64,000 nucleotides of DNA. Source: Oscheius tipulae (taxonomy: Eukaryota > Nematoda > Chromadorea > Rhabditida > Rhabditidae). The position numbers were made by a program, and so were the translations under genes. A model generated the notes under the pieces. That model was not told where the DNA came from and ran no database searches. It saw only the letters and a program-made list of their open reading frames with translations. This document shows, in pieces, positions 34,975 to 47,000 of the stretch; the stretch's first letter is position 1, and every line of letters starts with the position of its first letter. The DNA is taken from positions 5,631,501 through 5,695,500 of the forward strand of contig JASJZH010000002.1 of the NCBI GenBank assembly GCA_037178975.1, read 5' to 3'.

Positions 34975-35345
34975 ATTATGCAATGCCAAAGCCTAGACGC
35001 CAACCGAGAGCATCCGGGTGAGAGATGACACGAAAAGAAGTTGGTATATTGTTAAGAGTCACCGTATGGACCACACGGCCCAGGTTCCATTCCGCCGGGG
35101 CAAACCTCGTTTCTTTGTCATTCTGAATAGGAACAGCTGCAGACACGGTCTTGGGAAACAGTAAAACAAATATGTAAAAGCCTACCACGACATGAATTTT
35201 GACCAAACAAAAAGGCCGAGGCTGAGAATTCTGCGAGAGATCCAAGAGCGACAAGGCACTCTTCGACGACTGCTGCTTCAGCGTGTCGGTAGCCTGGAAC
35301 AAATTCTTTTGTTTGCGAATAGTGTAGCAAACTTTTAAACATTGT
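34975..35345 (-). CDS. Hypothetical short gene downstream of the small membrane-protein gene
   Basis: Not recognised. A minus-strand ATG at 35345 opens MFKSLLHYSQTKEFVPGYRH. A 49 nt intron (gtaggc to ctgcag, about 35140-35188) joins it in frame to AVPIQNDKETRFAPAEWNLG, ending LGWRLGFGIA at 34975-34977. An alternative reading takes TTGTTCCAG near 35290 as an acceptor and uses the frame ATDTLKQQSSKSALSLLDL, which has better codon bias. The first exon is therefore unsettled. The gene begins about 65 bp after the upstream stop. Confidence 0.35.
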
Positions 35346-35411
35346 ATCTGCTTACGCTTCTATTCCGTGAAGAGCATCAAGGTAGAGACAGAAATTTATT
35401 GAAGAAATAGT

Positions 35412-35687
35412 CTACTCGATCTTGAAGATGTCCCTCAGCTTCTCTCCATCATTGAGTCGACTCCGAAGCAGAATGACGCAGATGATGAGTGTCGTGAGAA
35501 AGATCAGTCCGCAGCTGATCGAGGCCAGCAGAAACCAGAATTCCCTATCCGTGAGCTCATTTTTCGGGCCTCCTGTTCTCGTCGTCCTGAAGGTGACGGT
35601 AGTCTTAGTCAGCGTCGTCGTCTCCGTACTATTGGCCCAGACGACGCCCAGTAGAAGGGCAACAGCAGCTAGGAACGGAACTCTCAT
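35412..35687 (-). CDS. Small type I membrane protein (91 aa), unknown function
   Basis: A single open exon starts MRVPFLAAVALLLGVVWANS, a clear signal peptide. A Thr-rich ectodomain (TETTTLTKTTVTFRTTRTGG) follows, with one N-glycosylation sequon (NST). A transmembrane segment follows at about residues 52-74 (FLLASISCGLIFLTTLIICV), then a short basic cytoplasmic tail (LRSRLNDGEKLRDIFKIE). A poly(A) signal AATAAA lies about 10 nt after the stop. No family is recognised, but the full signal, ectodomain, membrane and tail order argues for a real gene. Confidence 0.65.
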   Translation of the reverse strand: MRVPFLAAVALLLGVVWANSTETTTLTKTTVTFRTTRTGGPKNELTDREFWFLLASISCGLIFLTTLIICVILLRSRLNDGEKLRDIFKIE

Positions 35688-38600
35688 CAGTGATTATTGT
35701 CTTCTGCGAGAGATCCAATTCCCATTTCTCATCTACTTTGTCTGCCGAAAAAGGCGGATAGCCGCAGCAGATTGCTTCGGCCGGTTGGTAGATAATCTCG
35801 GGATGCTGAGGTCTCTGTCCTTTTCATTGTTAACAACGCGGCCCGGATCTTGTCTGTTTGCTGTGGTGGCTCTCTTCCCTCGCCTCCTCATAACACCCCG
35901 GCTTACATCAATCAAACCACAGCTGACTCTCTCTCTCTCTAATCTCCATTAGAGAGACAGTTTGGTGGTGTGACCGCCAATTGTTCTCAGACCTAGAGAG
36001 TGATTCTTTCCTCTGTTCCCTGTAATTCCCGTCTTTTTGTACCTCCAAAAGCGAGGCCGTTATCGCAACTACTTGGACAACACTTTTTTTGTTTGCAATT
36101 AGAGGAAGCAAACAAAACTATATCGAAGTTTGGATATTTTCAAAAGTCTCTCGACACTTTGTAATTAGGAAGACTGCAGATGTAATCCTTTCCTCCTGTG
36201 CGACTTGGAGAAGCAGTTCACAGGACTCTGTTACTGCGGTTGCTTAGAATACTGCTGACTCCTTTTCGACAACATCTTGTTGGAATCTTCAGAAGAACAT
36301 TCTCTACTACCTTATCCGTAACCGTATTCCTGTAGGTCTCTTGTCTAACTTCTGTGAAGTAAGTCTACGGAGACAGTATGTTAGTTTGGTGAATCCGTAG
36401 ATATCTGATTCAGGACCCAAAAGAAACCCTGCATTCAGATCGAAGTATCTATTTTATGTTCACACATCTGTAAATGCCACATCATTCGATGTTTCCAATG
36501 TATTGTACTTACTATTTTGTTGTTACATGGGAGCAGGTTCGCATTTGGAAACATACTCTCCTACATTCTTCTTATGGCTGTCCAGTATCTTCTCGCTACC
36601 ATTTTCCTTCCTTGTCTTTGTTCATCTGGAAATTTCCTTCTTTTACTTCAAACGGCCGAACCTAGTTGAAACTCTTGAAAGGCTTCCAATGAATCACCGT
36701 TCCATTCAAGAGCTTTTTCACAGTCCAATACTTCCCCTTTTTGTCTTCCCGAAATGTGTAGGTGATTGTTTCATCTCGCCAAACCAAACAGTCGTCGGAC
36801 CCCGAGGGTATTAACCCGTTGCGGTTTAGGTTACGGGCGCCTTGTTTGTGCGGTCGCTATTCATGTAGTCCTCTATTTCTGTCTTCCTTCTCATCGAGTC
36901 AAGAAGAGAGGAGGGAGTGCGAAAAAAGGGGCTTCGCCCCACGAGAATGTTTACAATTGTTCTCTTTTCTCCCCGGGACCGCCGGCGCTTCTCCAAGGGC
37001 GCCACTTGGCACCTTCTTTGACGACTAGCACGGAGGCCGTTATACCGTATCGGATACTCCATTTCATCTTCTTTCCTCTTCTCAAGACTACCAGTTCCAT
37101 CTCTTTGGACATTGTTTACCTTGCCTTTCTTCTTCCAAACTACTCGTTTATCGAGGAAACACTTCATGTTTCCTTCCTGTTTCATGTCTCTGCATAGGCT
37201 TATACGTTCGGTATGCTCGCGCTGTCTGTCTAAAACAAACTCCTTGCGACCTTTGGCTCGTTTGGTTCAAATGTCGTTCCGGAAGACGGCAGCCCTCTTT
37301 CTTCAACTATACTCTCATACATTGTCAGGTTTTCCTTGTTCTTGGAGAGGCTTCACTGCTAACATGCCAAATTTCCCTTCTACAGTACCAGAAAATAGTG
37401 TACAGCCGAGTGTCCACTATCAAAAGCAACATGTTGTCTCGACGTAGGAATGACTGATTCACGTCTTTACGAGAAGCGGGCCCCCAACTCATGCATTTCG
37501 AGAAAAGTGCTTTGGGAACTACAGCCTCTTTCGATTTTCCATTCCAGCTACTCGAAGTAACAACAAAAACAAGCTGTTGCTACTTTCCGGAAAACAGGTT
37601 CCTCTCGATCATACAGTTCCTCCTCTCTCCCTGGTATTGAACCCTTGGCTTTGAAAGAGAAAGCCTCCACTTATGCTTCCACTCGTCACTCTCACCTGCC
37701 GCTTGCATCCGGTCTCTCATCGGATTGAATATGAACGTGCTTTGGTGGCCCGAATCTTCCCCAAATCTGTCAGATCCGCATCTGCTGTTCCTCTCACTCT
37801 TTCTGTTTCTTTGCGTATATCAATTGTTTCCATCTCTTACAAGTTAACACGCATTGTTACGAGTCGAGATCCGACTTTGAGATAGGCAACTGGTCGAGTT
37901 TCTTTGCAACTTGGTTGGAACTTGGACCAGTCGACTACATATAACTGGGCTTTGTTGTTTAGATTCATCTCTGTTACAGTCCCCTTTTTAATCAGTCACA
38001 TGGGGAAGCGTCACGCTTCCGTTTTTGCGCGAAAGTAGCAGTACTTCCATCTGGAATGTTTAGGTCATCTTTTCTCTCTTACTCTCTGAACCGCTTTGTT
38101 GAACTTATCGTATTTCATGTCGGCGTTATATACTCAGTCACGTTTCTTATGCTTACCTTTCTTGCGTAGTTTTGATCTAAAGCCCTTCGACTGATTGTGA
38201 GTTTGTGATGGGAACAGTTTGTTTTTCACTAAGGTACACGAAGGCACAAACAGATCTAAAGAACTAACTGTAAACGCCAGGCTTTACAGACCATCTGAAG
38301 ATGAGTAAGCATAGAGAGTACTGTGTTCTTAACTTACCCTGAAAGCCGGACAGCCTTTCCAGATAAGACTTCGTCATCTTTTATTGCCTTGTTACCCTCT
38401 TGAGATCCTTACAAGAGACAAATCCGCTCGTCTCCCTCAAAAAACAGTCGTAATGTTTTTCAGCCCAGGATTTATATCGCTCTTCCTCTTCGGCGGGTTC
38501 ATGATCCGATTTTATCTCTCAGTCTCTTCTCATTTCCTCTACCAGTTGTCCTAAATGTCCATGGCGCCATATCCCATTCCCATTAGGCCAAAAGTGATTG

Positions 38601-41056
38601 TTTCTGGTGGCCTCCTTACCCGTTATCCATTGTCATTTCTATGCTGTTTTCAGTCTGCCGCCTGGCAGTGATCCGGTTGTCTGTAGCGGAAGAACGCATG
38701 CCTCTACCACCCCTTCTCGCGCCGTGTGAAGATTATGCGGACTGTTTGCCGGTTAGCTTATGCAGCTCTTCCTTGACTTCTCTCTGTTCCTGTTCGTCCC
38801 AATTACGTTATCACCTACACAAAAGAGACTGTCGCCGCAGCAACCGGAAAATATATTGATTTTGGGAAATCACAAAGTGTGAATGACCTTCACTAGTTCT
38901 CTCTCCTCTTCATCAACTTCCTTTCGTTTGTTGTCATCCGGCCTCTTTGAAGGGACAATGAGCACACTTTTCGGTTTCTTCTTGTCATTTCGTCTTCCCT
39001 CAGACTAGAAGAGCCTCACTGCTGTTATTTTGACAGCCTCTATTGTTCAAGACGATACCCCTGATGCTGAAATGATACGGGTCGAAGCTTTGGGTACAGA
39101 AACACTTGAACTTCGGCGAATGCTCCTTAGTCTGGTAGCCACCAACTTCAGCCTGAACTGACAAATGTCTAAGCTCTTTGTTTCAGGACTTGCCTCTCAA
39201 TCTCCTTCAGATCTGTGGCAGTTCTTCGAATCTAATCCTCCACAGTTTGTTCATCAACTCTTCTCTTGTCCAGATTTTGAAAGAGAAAGATCTCAGAGGG
39301 GAAACTTTTCAGCTCCAGTTAGACACTTACCAGTTTCAGTAACAGACTGGACGTTGGTAAATGACTCTCTTACAGTGTTCTTAGTCTCATTCTCAGAGAT
39401 TGTCAGTTTTCGTCCCTCCTTCTCATTTTTTTTTCCGAACTGACAGTTTTTCTCCAATCTAGGTCTTTGAAGTTTGTTCAACAACTCTCTCCACACGTTC
39501 TGTCTATAGTTTAAAAAATCCAAGTTGGCATGAGTTTTTGCACCAACTTGATTGGCTTGACGGTCACTCGACCCCGAACAAGTCTCCTTCTTCAAGAGTG
39601 ACTACTGTAGTTTTTCTCTCGCTATGCTATTCTTCTCTCGACACACTCAACTAGCGCCCCTTTTCTAAAATCTTGGCTAATGACGGTCTCCGCCGGTCTG
39701 ACCCTCCCCAGTTCTTCTTATTCCTGCAGTCACTGGTGGCGCAATCGAAGCCAATTGGCACCTCTTCCCGTAAAGCTCTTCAAGTATAAACTGTTTCGAT
39801 CTGTACAAGGAGGTAGTCTTTGCGGTGGCCTCTCTCTCGCTGACCAACTCGTTTCTAGGAGAGAGTAAGAGAAGCATTACACTGTCTCTGATAACCAGCC
39901 ACCTTTGCCAGTCCCTTGTTGACCCTTGTAGGGGATGCCAGTGGTCGCGTGAGGTTTGCTCAAAGGACTTGAAAACATGGGTGCAGTCACTATTGGGGGT
40001 CTTATCAAAGCCAAACCCCTCTTTCTTTTTCATACGATTCGATTGTTTTGACTCCTGTCTTCCTACTTCTTTTGACACATTCTGTGACAATACCTGATCA
40101 AGAAAGTCGAGATAACTCGTGAGCCAAAGTACGCCGTATCTCTTGCTTTCAAAATTCTCTTCTTCTCCAAAGAAGTTTACCTGATGACCTTGTCCGCAAT
40201 CAAATCAAGTGTCTAATTGGCGTTGCCTGCCTTGCTTCCACAACTTGCAGCCTAATCCCGGCCGTAAACTACCGGTTTCCCGGAAGTCTCCACAGTCTCT
40301 TACCCACTTTTTCTAGTCAGTTTTGAAGCTTGTCGCTCCTTTTTGTCGTCCTCTTTTGACCCTCGCGTGGCCCATCTTTTCATGTTATGCAAATAGTCCT
40401 TCAACACCGCCGACTCTCACAAGTGAGAGAGACCCGGTCGACGGTCACTTCCACCCCGGAGGGCTAGAAACTGGTTGGTAGACAGGGGACAGCAGAAACA
40501 GCAGCAGCGGTCCAGCACGGACTCGACAAATCCTTCTCTGATTCCCTAATAATTGGCTCTGAGCCACGCCAAATCACCCCGAGGGGCCAGTTTTTGGTGG
40601 GTATCCTCAGTCGGTCAGTACTTTTCGAAACAGTCGGCCTCCGTATCCATAACTCTTCAAAGGATCATAGACTCTTGTCTCTTTAAATCTGTAAGTTTGT
40701 CCGACTCTTTGTCTGTCACACTCTTGCCTCAAATCTTCCGATCCTTCCTGTATCTGCCGCCTGTCTCTCTTCATATTCAAAGTACGGTCCCTCACTGTTC
40801 ACCTCTCCCTCCGATTTGTTTTTGGTTGTTTGACAGTCTCTCGACTATTGTAACCCTACTATAGACTCGATGACACTTGGATGTGCGATTGCTTTGACGT
40901 GAATCAGAGCTCACACACGGTGCCTGTGGTGAGCAAACCTTTCCAACTATCTCTGTATGATAAGGCTCTCTCTCTCTCTTTCTGCAAATGAATTTACGAT
41001 GTGTCCTATCTCTGCTCTTTCCCTCAACAGGTAATATTCACGAATTGCAGGGTACA
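35688..41056. other. Largely non-coding region upstream of RAP1GAP
   Basis: No confident gene in 5.4 kb. Minus-strand coding-like pieces exist: 39332-39495 (WRELLNKLQRPRLEKN, with a GTAAGTG donor), 39215-39277 (a diverged copy of the first part), and 39006-39165 (PKFKCFCTQSFDPYHFSIRG, stop near 39006). These may be exons of a minus-strand gene or a relic. A plus frame at 38656-38859 is Cys-rich but unplaced. Short perfect GC-rich palindromes occur at 36928-36940 and 38004-38020. Confidence 0.45.
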
Positions 41057-41059
41057 ATG
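41028..41059 (+). promoter_or_regulatory. Candidate spliced-leader acceptors before RAP1GAP
   Basis: CTCAACAG ends at 41030 and TTGCAG at 41050, both close to the ATG at 41057 and lacking an obvious upstream exon. Confidence 0.35.
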
Positions 41060-44000
41060 GATTGGATGTGGTCCTGGAAGGACTACGTCTTTTATGGCAT
41101 CTGCTCGTGTTCTGGAGCCAATACGGCACTAGACCCAGTCCCAGACGACAAGTATGTTTTTCCTTTCCTTTTCTTATTCGAATTTCCTGGGTCATTCGGG
41201 GAAGAGATGCAACTTGAGTATGATAGCGACATTTCATTAGACTTCCTTGTATCGAAAACCTCGTTTAGATTCCATGGGTTCGAGGTCATTATTCATTTAC
41301 ACAGCTAAAATATCCGGAGTTTGGGGATAGTTGGGACAGAAATCTGTCGCGATCTTGGGCTGATTGTGAGGCAGAAAATAAAAGATCAGAGATAGGACTG
41401 CAGAGGCTCAAACCCTTCACTTCTCTTCTCCTTTTCCTACACTTTGAAATTTTCAAACAACTCTTAGTTTAGTGACTGAAGAATACGACGTAGCAACATA
41501 ATGCTCCACAGTCCAGTAGCCAGTCAATTAGTAAGGGGGCATATGAAAAGACCACAAAGTTTAGAAAAGTAGAGCTACTTTCTGCCACCTGATATCTTTT
41601 GAAGAAGAGCCAGTAGAATAAACGATGTCATGCAGCAGAGAGTTCCTTCACCGTGGTAACTGCGACCCGGGCGTTCCGAAAACTTTGTCAAAAATTGTCA
41701 AGGATGACTTCTGACAATTTTGCAGCTAAGAGTTGACAATTGAGAGCTGAAGACTGGGAAACTTTGGCTCAAATGGTTGAATTTTTCCTCCATTCCGAGG
41801 CTCCGTTCTTGACGAGCGCTTACGAGCGTAAACCGTTTAATTGTATCTCAAAGGTCTAGATAGACTTATCAAGTACTAGAAATACTAAAAAATAACGTAA
41901 CACATGATAACAATGTCGAATAACGCCTGTCACCCCCTTTCCCACTCAAAAACCGCAGCCTATAGTGTAATTAACACGTATTTTTGCAGATGCGACTCTC
42001 CGCTCCGGCTCAAAAGCTTCACGTAAGTCTTCGGGCTCGTAAACTGTTGTAATCCAGCTGTGGAGGTGCTCTCACTGTGCATGCCCACCCGTAGCCTATT
42101 GTCCTATCAACACACACCGTGTTACACACATCGTCGTCCCGGGGGCGCCAATTAGCCGGCCATCTTTCATTTCAAGCTGACACCACACACTACTGACCTT
42201 CTCTCGCCTCTTCTTTTTTGCCCTCTACTACCCAGTTTTCACTTCTAATCCGTAAAACTATTTGGGACGCCGGGGAGACGCAAAATGTACACCTGTTCTC
42301 GGGATGACTCCGCCGACTAGAGTTTACTCTTGGACTAACAGAGAAGTGTATACTTTTGGCGGATCAGAGTCAAAGGCACAACAATGATGACGCAACATCA
42401 AATTTTAATGCAGTCTTTCTTACATATCATTTCGTTCTTCAAAATGATGCTCTGTAAAGTTGTAGAACAGATCAAGATCTATTCGTTTGTAGAACAAAAA
42501 TTCCGAAAAATGCGCTACAAGATCAGTTAACCGCGTAATTCCGATGTAGTGTTGGAAGTCTAGACAGTACGGGTGTGCCTTCAAGTCCGAGATGGTATTG
42601 GAGCGAGCAGCTTAGCTGACATAATACTACCGCATGCCTGTCATCTATCGAAGTCTTTTCACCCGTATTATCCCACTTTTGAGCCTTGTGATGTTCTGCA
42701 AAATTGAAGAAAAGAACAAATTCCACAAGTTTCTAGAATATGGTTGACCACAAAACTGCTTCTTTCTACTTTAAACAAAAGCTACCCGACTTGTAAATGT
42801 GACGCTTTCCGGACCAGAGACCAAGTTTGTTGTTTGTGTCACTCCCTGCAAATTACCGCCGTCCTCCTACTCGTGCCACATCCGTTAAAATGCTTTCGAT
42901 GCGAAGCGATTCCATTCACATCCGACGGGCTCCCCCGGGTCCCTTTCGTCTCCCATTAGTCAAACCGAAAATCTGTGGCCACGGAGAAGAAGTAATGAGA
43001 CCTGTTGCGGCTCTGCAATCCGTTTTTTGCTCGAGATTAGAGGGGCACCAATTTGGCGCGGGACAAGTCGAACAATCCGTCTTTCCTCTGGGTTACTCGG
43101 CTGTGCTTAACGGGTCACATTTTGTGGCAAACGAGGGGATTTAGGAGAAGCGTGTGCGGATTAATGAAAGTCGAAATAACGAAGAGAAGGCTTTTTACGA
43201 GGCAGAAGTAATGTCAAGAGTTCCCAGTCCAAACAAGAAGTTTGTAGAAGCGTTGTAACTTGTGCGCGATCGAACCAGGAATCTGTAGAGCCTTGCTCGC
43301 GCTTTAGCTCACTGGGCAATGCAGGCGAAATTTTTAGGCTGTCGTGGTCGTGTTCACATCTAATCTTCTAATCTAGGATAACACTTGACAGAAAAGGCTA
43401 CAAACATTGTTAAGAGCTATCCCTGACTTGTGTCGTAGACGCCTCTTGCAAATTGTAAAGGTAGGGTGAAAATCCTCCAAAAGCCTTTCTTGTGTCCGAA
43501 AATTGCGTGCAATAGACAAACTGGGTTGATCATAACTTTATAAAATTGGAGACAGTATCATCACCATTGGCGTCTTGTGCGAGACTCAGAACAATAGTGG
43601 TAAAATGACAAGAGTGGCAGTTTCTTTACACCGAAGAATGTGATGAGTAACACGTGCCTTGTCAGTCGATCCCTCTCCTTTTCCAAAATAAGTAGTCATT
43701 CAAAAGTACGTCATGTTCCCCAAACACGCTTGTCTAAACAGTTTTCGGATATGGCAACCTGCAAAGAGAGAGAGAGACTTCTCGTCAAACGGGGAGAAAA
43801 TAAAGGGGCGTGTCTTCCTCTCTCGCGCTCTCAGTGTCCGCAATCAGTTTGTCAGTAACTCTCTCCCCTATGGAGCGGAAAATAACTTTCCGTCAGAGGA
43901 CTCGTCCCTCCGTCCGGGAGATCTTCTCCTGTCAGCTGGCTCCGGCCAGACGATTTCTCCAGAGGTTGGTTCGAGGCTCTTTCATTAATTCATCCAATTA

Positions 44001-47000
44001 AAGTCATTCCTTCTTCATTTCGTCCGTTGTACGTTTTAATTCTATTTCCGTCGCTTTGAGAGAAAAGTTTGCCTTAGTCCTGATATCGGGGATTATCCTG
44101 TGTTCTTATAAACAGCTCGTAATCCGTGGTCAGTATTTTGAAATTCCTTGGGATAGAGAGAGACTGACATCACTATAAAGTGGAGAGAGTGCATTTGACT
44201 TTGAATCCAAATTCCTTGGCAGTTGGCACCTGTATTGGGAACAGTCCCAGGTTCTGATCGCAGATTTCTTGACCATCTCCTCCCCCAAAAAAAGCTACCT
44301 TTATCAGCCTATAGATGTCATAACATTAAAGACATCATCGTCTGTCCCGGTTCCAGTTCCCGTGGTGGTCTCATCTTTTCAAATAGCTGACTCATAACTT
44401 GGTAAGAGAGTCTCTAACTTTTCGCGCAGATCTAGTTGTTGACTCAATGATTGACAGCGACACGCCCCCGTCTGAGAGCATAACAGTTGCTGACCAACAA
44501 CTCGTTGGCAAATCAGCTGGTTGAAGAGTTCAGGGATCCAAAAAGATCAGTAAAATCCTTTCCTCTAATGCCTTTGGCGCAAAGTGTCGAAAGCCAATTA
44601 GCTTAGGGGAAAGAGGCCCTTCTGATCCCTTCCTCTCTCCCTCTCATCCTTGATTTTACGACAGTTATTAAGTTCTGCAGCAAAAGATTCGTCTCTCCGC
44701 TGAAATAAATGCATCCCGAGATCCCGGCTTTAATTTAGCGTGAAATCGTGTGATTGCACCGTTGTCTTTCCGCTTTTTTTACCGATCCTGTTCTTGAGAA
44801 AGAGAGGGTAGAGAGACAGTAAAAACTCTTTCAATTGTGTCTTTATGGCTTGTTGTGGAAAAAGAGTGAGGGACAGTTCTGACATGGCAATTATCTAATC
44901 GAATCTGACTCTTTGGGAGACATCCAGCTGGAGCACCCGCCCGTACCATCTTGTACTTCCTTTGATGAACTTTGTGGCCAGCTTTTGGGTCCTTTTTGAA
45001 GTTACTTGTACTGGGTAGTACACAAAGTTGTAGATATTTATCAGGACAACAGCTTTACAGAGCATCGTAAAGGTGGAAAGATATTTCTTGCCATGGAAAA
45101 GTTCCTGGAAAGAGCCAAACTAATTGAATGGCGAGATCGAAAAAGAAGTACTTTATTGCGTACCACATTTTTTACTTGACGCGGAATGTTCACAGTTTCA
45201 TTTTTCGCTGTTTTCCGGTCCAAGCAGTGATTTGCCCGTTTTGAGAAGTGCTACATCCGGTAGTGGTCGACAATAAAATTCATCGAATTGTTTTGAAAAA
45301 TGCCTGTGTTTATCGGTTTTGATCACGCCACAAATAGCTACACAGCTCGTAAAGAGAGTGTCTCTCTCCCGTACACAGTCCCATTTATTCCTTTCCCACT
45401 AGAGGCGACTATGCCACTTTCCACACAGCCTTAATTAACAGGCGCGTAACGACGATTGCGCACTCATCAAGTCCCCTTGGCCACTCTATCCCCTTCATTC
45501 CGTTTCCCAGAGACCTACGGCTAGATAAGTTAAGGTTCTTTTCCCACACCCAAGGGGGTCTATTGTCCTTGACAGGGCGCCTTCCAATTCAATCTTTTTT
45601 TCAGGAGAAACTCTGTCAATTGTGAGCTCTACGAGAAGGAGATGAAGGCCGCCGGCCTCTTCACCACATCCGTCCAGTTTCCGGGAATGTCTTCTCATCA
45701 AAAGGTTTGTCTTTCTGCCCTCATAAGCGCCCTTTCATGACAGGGATAATCCCAATGTCATATGTTTATTGCACCCTCTGAGAATGAATAGCTTCGGTCT
45801 GAATCAGAGCATGCATGGGCTCGTTCGCCTCTTCTCTCTACTTCTTCACTGCCATATACTCCTTTCTCACGTCTTGAGCAAAATTTGTCCAAAATATGAA
45901 AGCCCTTGTCGAATACACTGTTCAGAATCAGAGAATATCATATTTTCCCTTGGTGGCGCGCCAAGTATCCAACATTCATCTTGTAGACGAGCCTGTACAG
46001 TTTTGCAATGTTCTAGAAAGTTGTTGCCCTTATTCTTTTAATCAATTTTGTAGAGCATCGGAAAGTTCCAAAAGGCCATCTTGGTGCCGAAAAGAGCTCA
46101 TACGTAATTGCGAATGGAAAAAAAAGGAAAGAATGCTTCTGTGTTTTTACAGTCGCTGCATCTTTTGCCTTCCACCTGGAAATTTTTTTTTTTTAGCGAT
46201 ATGTGGCTTTCAATGTACTGTGCAAGCTCTAACAGTCCCATTTCAGTCGAACGACTTCCTCGCCCTGCTGGAAAAGATGCAGAGTCAACGCTTAGACGAT
46301 CAGCGTTGCGAGATGCCGGAAATCCATGTGGGTTTTCTTCCCTTTGCGGCAGGTGTGTCCTTGCGAGTTGTGAAGCAATATAACCTCGACGACTGTCCTC
46401 GCGCGCAGAGGCATTTGACCAGCCGGCCCGTGGTTAGACGAAGGGCAAAATAAGCATATCGGGTGTCCTTCTCCCTCCACTCTTCGTCTTCATTTCCACC
46501 CACCAATCTTCACAAAGAAGTTTCAAAGTTTGTCTGCTGTCTCGGCTGTCAGCGAGAAAGACCTTCTCGCTTCGTTGTTTGTGGAAAGAAGGAAAGTTTT
46601 GTGTGGAAGAGACGGTGACAGTTGACTCTTGACTATACTGTCTCTTCCTTACTCGCTTGTCTAGTACTTCCAAGACATTTGACTCTCATTTGACTACCTG
46701 GTATATACTCTCTCTTCCAGTCCGAAGTTCCTGACTCACAGTTCTCACGGGCAGTATCCAGGTTCTCTTGACTACCTACTCTGTCCCTCCTGTCCCTCTA
46801 CTTCCTCCAGTCCAATGATGTTCGATCTCTCTCCTTCTCAACCATTCGTCTAGCTCCCCTGACATCTAACTGTTTTCTTTTCTGTTGCCCGATTACCGAT
46901 CCGTTTTTTGCCGAGTTCGCTCGACCCAGCTGCCCCAATTGTATGAGTGAAAGAGACAGTTCCAGCACCTCATCCTATTACGATCTCCATATACCAGTTC

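Noticed and set aside
36826-37185. 119-codon basic minus frame
   Set aside because: No domain, and it overlaps an equally long plus frame; chance is likely.
38656-38859. Cys-rich plus-strand frame, perhaps an EB or EGF-like exon
   Set aside because: Cysteine spacing does not clearly fit, and no partner exons were found.
39677-40090. 137-codon minus frame
   Set aside because: It is the longest frame in the gap but has no recognisable domain or signal; listed only as part of the 35.7-41 kb region.
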